NCBI GenBank assembly: GCA_012064415.1
Contig: SSNU01000352.1
Span: 1 to 58,960 of the forward strand
Direction of reading: 5' to 3'
Length of the DNA stretch: 58,960 nt
Origin: Gyrodactylus bullatarudis
Taxonomy: Eukaryota > Platyhelminthes > Monogenea > Gyrodactylidea > Gyrodactylidae
The notes beneath the pieces are model-generated. The model was given only the letters and a program-made list of their open reading frames with translations. It was not told the DNA's origin and did not search any database. Both the position numbers and the translations under genes were made by a program. This document shows positions 1 through 9,822 of this stretch, one piece after another (position 1 is the first letter of the stretch; each line of letters starts with the position of its first letter).

Positions 1-97
1 TTCAATATCTCCCAAACTGAACCCAACTTTTAAATTCTGAGACCAGATTTGGAATCAGCGTGAAATTTTGGATCAAAAACATATGGATCATACCCTA

Positions 98-409
98 TTA
101 CTTTTTTGGAAATTTTTTTTTGACACACAGTGTTATTACTCCGACTTCATTTTCATTTTGTTTCTGAGTTGAATTAGCAATAGGAAAATCTTTAAGTAGC
201 TTTGCCGCTCTTACAAGCTTACTTTTGTTTGTAAATCGACTTTTACCTGTAAGTCCTGGCTTGGTTGCAAGAATCTTCTGTTTACATAAGACTGGATTCA
301 ATTTCTTAATGAAGTGGGCCTCAGTTTTGTCCAAGGAATCTACTTTCATATTGCGCGGGTCACTAGGGTTTACTTGAAACAGGATGCTGAAGTTGGTCAC
401 ATCAGCCAT
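98..409 (-). pseudogene. Penelope-like element, 3' end of GIY-YIG endonuclease ORF (fragment)
   Basis: The 103-codon reading frame resembles the C-terminal part of PLE polyproteins, just after the GIY-YIG endonuclease core. It has an ILFQV strand, then a T-E-A-H-F-I-K helix, L-N-P-V-L-C-K-Q, and a Lys/Arg-rich tail. The same T/A-E-A-x-F/Y-x-I-K/N pattern followed by a short C-x-Q motif occurs in the PLE copies at 38.3-38.9 kb and 24.5 kb. That internal repetition is the main support. No reverse transcriptase domain lies upstream on this strand, so the copy is 5'-truncated. No hammerhead-like motif is visible between it and the window edge. Confidence 0.65.
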
Positions 410-436
410 GTGATTTGTATCACGAAGGTATCGATA

Positions 437-590
437 ATTTAACGATGCCAGTCAGCTTTCTTGTCTAATCTTGATCCTGAAAAACCTCTTTTGATCAACA
501 TCCAACTTTCAAATCAATAAAAATTTTCGGTTCGATTTTTGCGTCAAATGGGAATTTGAAAATTGGCCATATTTTTAATAAGAATAATTT
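437..590. repeat. Dispersed repeat R1, partial copy
   Basis: A segment with 'agtcagctttcttgtctaat' and a following Tgggaatttg motif recurs, diverged, at about 2,880-3,090 and 30,440-30,600. In the longer copies it forms one arm of an imperfect inverted repeat. Nothing else is seen between 410 and 816. Confidence 0.5.
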
Positions 591-816
591 TTTTTCAGAA
601 TTTTCTTAACAATAATTTTTAATTCTTCTAACCATGTCGAAAGCTCTAACACCAAATTCCACTAGAATATATTATCTTTCGAATCTTGGCCCAAAGAATC
701 TGGAACGGGAGATTTATATTGTAATAAGAAACCATTTTTTGTATTGCAATCATTTCTTAATTTATTTATATTGACTCATATCTTATGAGTCATAAGTAGT
801 AGGAAAATTTTAAAAG

Positions 817-1113
817 TCATATACATTTGACATTTCTTATCCATTTAACTGTTACAAGATCCTTATCACGCCCAGGAAACCGGTTATTAACCTCTTTGAT
901 GGCCTTTTCAGTTTGTGTTTTTCCATTGGCAGTAAGATATTGCTCGAGGAACTCAATTTTTCTTTGTTGGATAGTTGTCGAATCACCTTTGATCTTAGCA
1001 TATCGGATTTGTGCTTTTGTGACCCTTAGTCGATCCATAATTTCGTTATCAGAAATCTCTTCCTGCAGAAGTTAAATGATTGCTTTTCTTAGGTCAACTT
1101 TGGAACCAGCCAT
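817..1113 (-). pseudogene. Small helix-turn-helix-like ORF with an in-frame stop
   Basis: Reading from the ATG at 1113 gives about 98 codons with one in-frame TAA after residue 13. The rest (1038 to 817) is open. The peptide begins M-A-G-S-K-V-D-L-R-K and continues with E-E-I-S-D-N-E-I-M-D-R-L-R-V-T-K-A-Q-I-R. That is the spacing of a helix-turn-helix such as those found in transposases. A second basic-helical half ends W-I-R-N-V-K. I do not recognise the family. It may be the N-terminus of a decayed DNA transposon, or a real small gene if the stop is a sequencing error. Confidence 0.3.
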
Positions 1114-1608
1114 TAGAGAAGAGTAACGAATAATGACGACTAAAGACTATCTCTCGATCGCATTAATTATGCAACCAATAGAATCAAAGCAAATTTTGCC
1201 TCAAAGGTGCGAAAAAGAATAAAATTTGGAACAGATTTATTGAACTCAATTTTTACTCTAAGAATATGGTGCGAAATTTCATAGGTATGATAGCAGAGAT
1301 TCGAAACTGCTTTCGACATTCTAGAGGCTTGATAAATTTTCAATAAATCTGTGAAATCAGTTAACAGATTGAATAATATTTTTGTTTGTTTTGGGGGTAA
1401 AGATTGACAAGCCTATTTTTGATGCAGAGAAAAATAAAAATTGAGTAAAATCATCGAAAATTTGCTTGACTTTGAGTTTAAATATTATTGTTATGTGGGC
1501 TCTTGGATAGTTAGTTTATGGTACAGATGGAATGAGAAAAATAAGATCTATCGATTAGTACTTGTTTTAATCACATTAAAAATTTAACGAACCTTTTGGT
1601 TCATATTT
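1114..1608. other. Gene-free stretch
   Basis: AT-rich sequence between the helix-turn-helix-like relic and the 3' end of the next minus-strand gene. I see no coding frame, RNA gene or terminal repeat here. Confidence 0.4.
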
Positions 1609-2167
1609 CTACTCATAAGTAATGAGGTAATGGTATAATTTATTTTGAGAGTAGAAAAATAGGTGATGAAAATTGACCGGCACATCGGAATACTGACTGT
1701 AATATGATTCAAAAAATCGAGCTTTAAATTAGTGGTGAAAAATAATTAATACAGTAAAGATGTTCTATTCGGGAAAAAAATATTTCAGAGTACAAAGAAA
1801 AGGGTTTACTCACGTCGTAAAATGATTCAACTCGAGCTAAACAAAAATTAATTTTTCCATTTATGAATCCTTTTATTGAATGAAATTCAAGAAAAAATAA
1901 TAATACAGCAACATTTCCCAATATGAAACATACAAGTGTATTCAATTCTTTGGAAATTTGAGCTGGACTCAATTCCTTTCTCTTCAAGAATCGAAATGGT
2001 ATCCTGTTGGGTCCTTCCCTTTCCACCTCCAATGTAGCTAAAGGATTATCGAGAAAAGTCGGATGTAAGAAAAAGAGAACCAACATTTCGATTGTAGTGA
2101 AAGACCTCGTCTGAGGGGGGTCGAATAAATCAAAGAATCTTGATGCTATCGAGCCAATTGGCCACAT
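1609..2167 (-). CDS. Unrecognised three-exon gene, about 114 aa, with a 23-nt microexon
   Basis: Exon 1 runs 2167-1934 (start ATG, 78 codons). Exon 2 is 1836-1814 (23 nt). Exon 3 is 1696-1609 and ends in TAG. The junctions are canonical (donors GTATGT and GTGAGT; acceptors tttttgtttag and catattacag) and phases join cleanly: 0, then 2. The predicted protein starts M-W-P-I-G-S-I-A-S-R-F-F. It has a hydrophobic stretch M-L-V-L-F-F-L-H-P-T-F-L-D-N-P, a basic-acidic middle (F-R-F-L-K-R-K-E-L) and an aromatic C-terminus. I do not recognise it. An alternative acceptor (ccccctcag, about 2112) inside exon 1 means the true gene could extend upstream with unseen exons. Its 3' end points away from POLE2, about 1.8 kb off on the same strand. 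Confidence 0.4.
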
Positions 2168-3968
2168 GAGAATCTTTAATTGTAATATTTTATAAACCTA
2201 TTTATATCACCTTATAAAGAGATAGATAAACTTAAATGCGTAACTAGTAGTTACTAACTACAGTTTATTGAATTTCATAAAGCTGATTCAAATGGAGTTG
2301 GGAATTTATCTATTTTTTATCAAGAAATCGAATATGATTTTTAAGTATCCAGATCATGATGCCGACTTTTACCATTTGAAGAAAAAAAGAAATTATTTAA
2401 TTAATTATTAATATGGTCATTTTTCGAATTTTGATTTGACACAGAATTCCTATTTTTTGAGCTGAAAATTTTTGCCGGACATCTTCAAAAATATTTTGTA
2501 ACGATGAAGGAACCCTCTACAGGAATTTGAGGTCAAGTGAATTTTTAGTGAAAAATCTCATATTCCACCGTCAGCCTATTACACCGGCTTGATATTTAAT
2601 GTAAAAATAAATAAAATGTACAAGTTTCTCTGATTGGTCGGAATTTCATTGGGTTTTGGAGTGAAAATTTTTCACCGAGGCTAATTAATTAATAAAATCA
2701 AATCTTCTTTTCGCAAACTAGTATAACGATAATTGGCCACTGAATCGTTTCCGTTTCTTCTGTCTTAGCGACAATTTTTGATTCCTCTCGATTCATTCTA
2801 GTTACAGGTTGAGAGTTGATTTGATTACCGTTAGCTTCTCTTCTTTTGTGCTTGAACTCATTATCGTTTGGGAATTGGATTTCGATTTCTTGATCACTTT
2901 CACTACTTGAAATCAGCAGAATATCGATAATTCGAAATCCCTTGAAAGTGATGGATCTATCAAAAATATAATGGCGATATTCAGCTTTCTTGTTTAGTTG
3001 AGATCTTGAAAAACTTCTTCTGACCACTCTGTTACCTTCAAATCAATACCAAGTTCAAAAAATGGGAATTTGGCTTCAAAAGGTAAAGTTGGGTGGAAAA
3101 AATCTTTGTAAAAATCATTTCAACCTACTCTAGTTTTTGAAGAATTTTCTTATTGATGAAAGAAGGAGCTACTTGTTGAATTTCACACAGAGTAGCACTT
3201 GTTAGTGAAGTAATAAACTGATCAATCACATTAAAGAATAAGAGATTGAAAACGTAGGACAAGATCAAGCAGATTAATTTAGATGGTAGCATAAAAAAAC
3301 ACTTAAGCTGCTCGGGAAATCAAAAACTATTCATTTTTCAACAGAATTGAAGAAAGAAATATAAGGGATTAAATTTAAGATTGATAAATTTTGAGATCTA
3401 ATGATCCATTATTAAAAATTTTCAAGACCGTGAAAATTGGTAGGAAAATCGATCTGGGGACAAAGACAATACAAAAGGTTTTATTGAGAGAAATCAAAAG
3501 TTGTGTAAAAATTTTACAGTAAAATAATGACTAGACAATAGGGTAGGGTGAAACTTTAAACCTAACTTTTCTGATAGAATTACCAATCTAGTTTCAAAAA
3601 TCCAGGATTTTTTAAATCACTGCTCAATTCTCCAAACACTAAAATCACTAAAAACACTATTGTGAGAAAAATCGGTAATGAGTCATTACTAATGACATAA
3701 TAGAGAATTTTTTTCATATGCAGAACATGATCTGATTACTAAATTTTATCAGAAGAGTTAGTAATCTCGTGATAAATACTTTTCGAATTTCACTGTGAAA
3801 TGAGTTGTTGAAATTAAGATTTAATTTATACGAGAAAAATATTATTTTATTCCGATATTTGGCCTTGGAAATATCTAGACAAATTCAAGAATAAAATTTA
3901 TTATACAGCAGTTTAAAATCATTTGGGCCTATGACAACACGATAAGATTAAGAGGGTTAAGAATATTC
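2168..3968. other. Intergenic stretch with repeat fragments
   Basis: Holds a partial copy of foldback family FB-B (about 2,310-2,400) and an R1 repeat copy (about 2,880-3,090). An open minus-strand frame of 109 codons at 2698-3027 coincides with R1 and is probably not a gene. An exact CTGATTGGT (NF-Y type) sits at 2630-2638. Confidence 0.4.
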
Positions 3969-6900
3969 CTACAAGTCAGGAAGTCGAGAGTCTTCAATTG
4001 AGCTAGTGGATGGATACCAAACTTTGAAGTTGAAATCAAATGTTATTTGTTTAGCGACCTCCTCGTCACATTCAGGCTTATTATCGCGATTAAGGTCATC
4101 TTCGTTAGTTTCATTGGACACTGAGATAATATCTCCAAAAGTCTTGAGATCTGCAAAAAGAATTCTAGAATTTTCATTCTCCTCTTCTTGGTTGAACTTG
4201 AAAATTGAATTTGGATCACAAATACAGACGAGATCAGGCCCGGGAAATAGTGATAATGCAGAATCATAGTTCCAGTGAACAACTGAAATCTCCATGGGAA
4301 GGGGTAACAGGTGTTGTTGAGATGTGATACACTGGATTAAAGCATCTCCGTACACTTCACTTTCGCTACGATCCTAAAAGCAGAACATTCGTTTAGATGT
4401 CAGCATCTTACACAAAACCTAGTAAATATGAAAAATTGAAAAATTTTCTAGAATTTCGATTTCTTGATCATTTTTAATGCTTGACAATTTTAGATTTATC
4501 AAGATCCTTCAAAAACAGTAGGGCGCAAAAAAATTTAATATTAATATTGAGAGATGAAGTTTCTAGATAAATTCAAATCTGAATAACATCCTTCAGAAAT
4601 AGTACATCTTTAAAAAGAAATTAAAAACGTTTTCTATCTTCGAATAATAGTTTTTTAATTACAAAATTCAAATTTATTCTATTAATGCCAAGGTAATTTC
4701 ATGATTAACTTTCGGAAAATTTCTGATTCTGTAAAAAACTTTTGATCCTGTACAATAAATTTCAAATGATTCTAAATTACAGAATTTTTTAAAGAAATGT
4801 GAAATTTTGAAAATCTGTAAACAGAAAAACTTCTTCTATACCTAAAGTATCGTTTTACATGGTTTCATAATAATTAATCTTATAGAAAATGGTTAAAATT
4901 CAATTAGTTATTAGATTCCAACGATTTAAATCAATGATTCAATGAATCATCCAAAATGTGAGCATACATATAAACAAATTATCTACAATCAAAAATATTT
5001 GCATTTCTGTTTAATATTATTAATTTCTGAAAAATTTATTAAACATTGGAAAATAACTGACACTACTAAAATATCTGACAATAGTGACAAATATAGAAAG
5101 TCAGTTATTGTAAAATTAAACAAATTCTAAATGAAATTTTGAATCTTTGCGTGTTTGAATCAATAAATATTCCAAATTTTTGATCAAGTCCAGATGAAGA
5201 AAACTCTCCCACAAGTGATTAAGGTGACTGTATAATATTCGATATTCTTTGAAGATTTCAATAAAGTCTTAGATTTACAGACGAATTGGTGGAGGCAATG
5301 ACAGAAACTTCAAATCCTTTCTCAAAACGTGGTGAAGAGTTATTTTATCCGATAACAGCCTCACATACTCATGCCCCAGCTGTTTTTAGTCTGTCTTGAT
5401 GCAACTAATACTTTATAGATTGAAGAGGGAAGCTTTTTATGATTCTTATTCAATGTATTTTGCCTAAATAGTCATTTCACTTTTTACCAGCTTGTGCTTT
5501 TTCATTGTAAACTTAAGTTATTCAAATTATAATTGAGTATTAAGCAACCAGATATACCAAAAATAGCTGATACATATAATAGTTATTAGTAAGGCCTCAA
5601 AAATGCATATAAAGCATATTTTAAATTCGAGGTATACTTTTCACTCTGTGATATTTAAAACTGTGGTGGGAGTAAGGGTTAAATAGTTGTTAGTGCATAT
5701 ATGCGTCATATATTTTGTTTGGTGTCATATATTAAAAGAGCATATTTAATAGGGCATATTTCCCTTTTCTATGTGTATTTTATTTAATTGACCAATCAGG
5801 ATCGTTCTTACTAAGAAAATGACGTGAAACTTCATGATAGTCAGATTTCCCATGCCACCAAATGTTTTTCAATACATCTTAAAGTTAAAATTTTGAAAAT
5901 TATAGATATTTTGATTGAATATTTTATTCGGAGAAAATTCATTTTTGGAAAATAACTAACAAGTAGTATTAATTACTAGAAAATTCGATAGTGAAAATCG
6001 TTCTCACAAAAATAGCTTACAAGTAGTATCAGTTTTTATAAAGAAAATCGATAAAGCATATTTTATGCGCATATAAATGAATTTTTAGGTCATATTTCTT
6101 GAGGTCCTAGTTATTAGTCTTAAATAAATAGGACTACAAATTACATTTTATAGCTAGTGTTGAATTGCAATGAAATTATATCCCAATGAACCAAAACATA
6201 ATTCTACTCAGAATTCGGATTTCTTATACGACTCATTAGAGTTGCAGGATTGAAATAATCTTTAAATAATGCTACGATAAATATTTTGACTCATGATTCA
6301 TCACAGTTTAATAAACAACAGTTTAAATTGCTCTAAATGATCATTTATATTTGAGACAATTATAAGGCTAGCATCTAAGGACAAGTTATCATAGAGGAAA
6401 ACCTGATTTTTTCAACTAGCATTTAATTTTCTCCCCTAATTAGAAATAAAACTTTGTTATTTACATGAACTTACATTAAATAAATTTTCCTCGGGATTAT
6501 TGACTGAATGTTTAAAGAAAAGTCGAGAGTATTCAGCAGTGAAAAAGACAGCGGTCTTGTTGAATATTCTCATTCTCAAAGGATTTGTACCGAGATGTAT
6601 CCATTTACGAGTTTTTGACTTTTCATAGGTCTGAGCGATTTCTGGGTCAAACAAATTTTCTGGATTGGCCAACTAGAAAAATAATGAATTGTTAAGGACT
6701 TCTTTTATAGGAATTATTTTAGATGAAAAATGTTTTCCAATGAAAATACTCAAGTATACTTTTGGCCAAAGTTGAGCTGTTATCTTGATCAGAACCGAAA
6801 AAGTGGCTGACCAATCAGATGCCTTCAATTTTGCCGTTTTAACACGTAAGCTTGCTTCTCATAGGCTCAATTATTGTGTGTATTTCATAATCGTTCTTTA

Positions 6901-9646
6901 AAGATAAAAAGCTTTTTTATTGGACAATATCAAATTGATTCCTATTTGTTTAGTATTTAAAATATAGTTTATCTAAATATCGATATGGTTTTTCAGGTTT
7001 CTTAATAAATTTTCCAACAAAAATATTTCTTCTTCAACTTTAGAAAACACTGGGTAGTGAGTTTGGATCAGCTAGTTTATTTAAAATAAAAATAACTTAC
7101 ATCTTGATGATATTCTTGTGGGATGCATTCAGGATTTAGGGGAGCATAGGGTAGAATTCTATTTGGTGACAATATTGGATCATTCTGGCCAGGGATCAAT
7201 ATGAGATGAGGTCTAACCTTGGCCACCGGAAAGGCATTACAAAAGATTGACAACAAATTCTTCATGTAGCCTCTGAGAAGTTTTATCTAAACTCGAAAAA
7301 GATATGGACTTTTAAATTTTAGAATATTTAAAAGAAATTCATTTCTATTACAAATCAGTTTTAGCAAGCCATAGGAAGTAAAATTGAATATTTTGAATAG
7401 AGTGAATATTTCACTGTGTACACTAAAATTTTCTACTGGCGTGATCATGCATGCGAAAATCGTTTTTAATTTAACCCTTGTCCGATAATTTAAAAAGAAA
7501 AACAACATCAGAAAGAATATGCAAATTCACACCTGGGTTGACAGTGTATTCAAAAAAGGTGGTTGAAATTTCATTCATTCTGAAATACTTGAGGATATCA
7601 CCAAACATACAAATGAGTATGCTCTATTTATAAATAAAAACTTCAAATTACTAACTGTTACAGAACTACAAAGATGGATTGAAATCTGTTTATACTTTAG
7701 AGTTGCCAAACAGAAATCCATGGAATTATCAGAACTCTGGACAGGATATTTTGCTCACCCTACTGTGAAAGAAGCAATGAGTTACGATCCCTTTTCTTTA
7801 ATCAAAAATTATATTCGATTCGACAATAAACTTAGTAGAGCAACTCAACGAGATAAACTGCGACCTATCAGATGTATTTTTGATAAGTTTATAGCAAACT
7901 GTTCAAAAGCATACGTCCCCTCTGATCAGATAACAATTGATGAACAGCTTGTAGGAATCCTACAATGTAGGATTCAAAGGTAAATACCCATTTAGAATGT
8001 ATATCCCATCGAAACCAGACAGATATGGGATAAAGATACGGTTTATTAGTGATGCAAAGAATTCCTATCTACTCAATGCACAAATTTACATCGGCAAGGA
8101 GAACAATAAAGTAGATAAAAATCAGGGTGATCGTGTAGTAAAAGGACTCTCCTGTCCAATTTTGAAATCTGGAAGAACTATCATTGCTGATAACTTTTTA
8201 TCGAGCATGGATATTGTTACGTACCTAAAAAATGTACATTTGGTTGTAAATATATCTTCTTACGTATTTCTAAATTGTATTTAACTGGATTTTCGGACAT
8301 TTTTAAACATTAACGTGAATCATTAATTCTTAGTATTCTCAAGATTAAAATTTTCTACTGGGACTTTAAGTTTGAAAAAAATTCTTATTTAGAATAGAAT
8401 TATGTTAAGATGGCTAGAAATTTCTTATCGCCCCATCTAAATGTTGAGAAAGAATACGAAAAATTGAGAAAATTTGGAAAAACAAAACAAACTTGTCTAG
8501 TATTGAAGTTGGAACAGGATTTTGTCTTGGTAGAGATAAATTCACCATACATGACAAAGGCAGTGGGATTCGTTGCAGCAAAACCATTGAATAACTGGAT
8601 TAGACGAGACATTGTCTGATTACCATTCAATGTGACCTTGCCCAAAAGTATTAGCATTGAGTCAGATCCGACCTATTGCATAGTTGAAAAACAAAAGAAA
8701 AACATTTCAAAACTCTCAAAGATTACCTGAGATGTTGTCATGACTTTGTGTAAAGTTTCCAATTGATTGAGTGTGTTTATATTGCAGAGGGGGTCTGGTA
8801 GGGATATTTGTCTATTTGCTGTAGTTTCAAGCTTCGAGGAGATATTACTATATGGAGTAAGGAATAGGGAAGGTAGACCAATTCCAGAAACATAAAGTGT
8901 CTTGTCGGTGACTGTCCCTTCTACGAGGAAAAAGCAACCTTCCGGACATAAAACCTAGATGAAAAGAAATGTTATAAATTCGTTCATTTGTAGAATTAAA
9001 TTTGTATTCTTTAGATGAGAGAACTTACAGAATGACTTGAGGCATTTTCCAAATTCAAATCAATGGAACCACTGGGGTCTTCAAGAATGAACCGAGATGC
9101 TCCAACCTTGGCGAGCATTCCGAATACAACGAATTCCTTCGTAGAAGAACTGACATGTTGCAAAGATTCAATGGATGATAGAGAATAACCAGTAGAGGCT
9201 TTGAAAATGTTACTCTGCATTAGAGACTGATAGACGATATCATAACGATTCTTGTAAAGGTTAGCCTTTTGTAATGATTCCTCGGGTAATATATGAGACT
9301 TATTATCCTCAAATATGAATTTTTTACATTCATGATTAAATTTAATTTTTGGACACTGGGATAAAGTAAAAAATCAAGTTACCTGGAATGCTGAAACTGT
9401 CTTTAGCACCTCTGATTCATAATTAGACTCTGTCTTGCAGGCCTTTATGGCTTCTTCGCATTGACCAAGAGTTATTCTTGGGTTTTCTAAATTCAGATTG
9501 ATCAAACTGTCAATAATACGCACGATTATCTTAGATTGCTTGGCTGGTTCAATTCGAGTAAGCAAGTTTTGAAGATAATCCAAAGCCTTTGGCTCTAAAG
9601 TTAGTCCACTGAGCTTAAAATTCTTCTGAATTTGATTTCTTTGCAT
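3969..9646 (-). CDS. POLE2: DNA polymerase epsilon subunit 2 (B subunit), seven exons
   Basis: Non-catalytic B subunit of the leading-strand replicase. In the nucleus it links Pol epsilon to the CMG helicase. Exons: 9646-9383, 9355-9029, 8954-8727, 8672 to about 8489, about 7270-7101, 6672-6475, 4373-3969. The N-terminal helical domain (K-L-S-G-L-T-L then E-A-I-K-A-C) matches the family, followed by an OB-fold strand pair (I-L-E-D-P-S-G-S-I-D-L). The inactive calcineurin-like phosphoesterase part contains L-I-L-I-P-G-Q-N-D-P, L-L-P-L-P, F-P-G-P-D-L-V and a C-terminal V-W-Y-P-S-T-S-S-I-E-D-S-R-L motif. Total is about 590 aa, a little longer than the roughly 527 aa of the human protein. The 9646 ATG is chosen because homology begins just after it; an in-frame ATG at 9682 would add 12 residues. 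Intron 1 is only 27 bp. The exon 4/5 junction is uncertain because no strong splice sites keep the frame. Intron 4 contains a piggyBac relic and intron 6 a foldback MITE. Confidence 0.93.
5591..6108. mobile_element. Foldback MITE family FB-F in POLE2 intron 6
   Basis: The ends are inverted: left AAGGCCTCAAAAAT and right ATTTCTTGAGGTCCT, each followed inward by 'gcatataaa...gcatatttta' type sequence. A direct 10-bp repeat agttattagt flanks the element (5581-5590 and 6109-6118). It fits an 8-10 bp target-site duplication, as made by hAT-like transposases. No coding capacity. Related end fragments with a TAGGGCCTCAAAAAG-like terminus lie near 25.85, 48.18 and 53.80 kb. Confidence 0.65.
7560..8240 (+). 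mobile_element. piggyBac-type transposase relic inside POLE2 intron 4
   Basis: Two overlapping frames encode the middle of a piggyBac (DDE, PGBD-type) transposase, antisense to POLE2. The first (about 7,560-7,960) has Q-R-W-I-E-I-C-L-Y-F, then L-S-E-L-W, a F-S-L-I-K-N-Y-I-R-F-D block and I-T-I-D-E-Q-L-V-G. After a frameshift it continues from about 7,965 with F-K-G-K-Y-P-F-R-M-Y-I-P-S-K-P, Y-G-I-K-I-R-F, and A-D-N-F-L-S-S-M-D-I-V-T-Y-L. The break lies at a small duplication (gtaggaatcc / gtaggattca). The N-terminus, the C-terminal cysteine-rich domain and recognisable TTAA-flanked ends are absent, so the copy is dead. Confidence 0.85.
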
Positions 9647-9822
9647 ATTTAGAGATTTTGATAAAAATATAGATCTTTTCAATAATCAATACAATCATCA
9701 ACCAAAAACAAATTTTTATTTCCTATTTGAAATTTATTTAAAACAAACTAATAGTCTAGTAAGACCTTTAATTTCGTTTTAATATTCAGTTTTCTTGAAA
9801 TAGTTGGGTTAATGTTATAAGA
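9647..9822. promoter_or_regulatory. Bidirectional POLE2/INTS2 promoter region
   Basis: The two start codons are 176 bp apart and point away from each other (140 bp if POLE2 starts at 9682). Both transcripts must therefore start within this AT-rich stretch. I see no consensus TATA at a typical distance and no exact CCAAT box, so the elements inside are not assigned. Confidence 0.55.

Noticed and set aside
2698..3027. 109-codon minus-strand open frame
   Set aside because: It lies on the R1 repeat, shared with 437-590 and 30.4-30.6 kb, and has no domain or splice context.
4006..4269. 87-codon plus frame
   Set aside because: Antisense shadow of POLE2 exon 7.
7600..7630. 'aatgagtatgctcta' resembling the hammerhead CTGATGAGTATGCC block
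   Set aside because: It is in-frame piggyBac coding sequence (N-E-Y-A-L-F) and lacks GAAA and paired stems.
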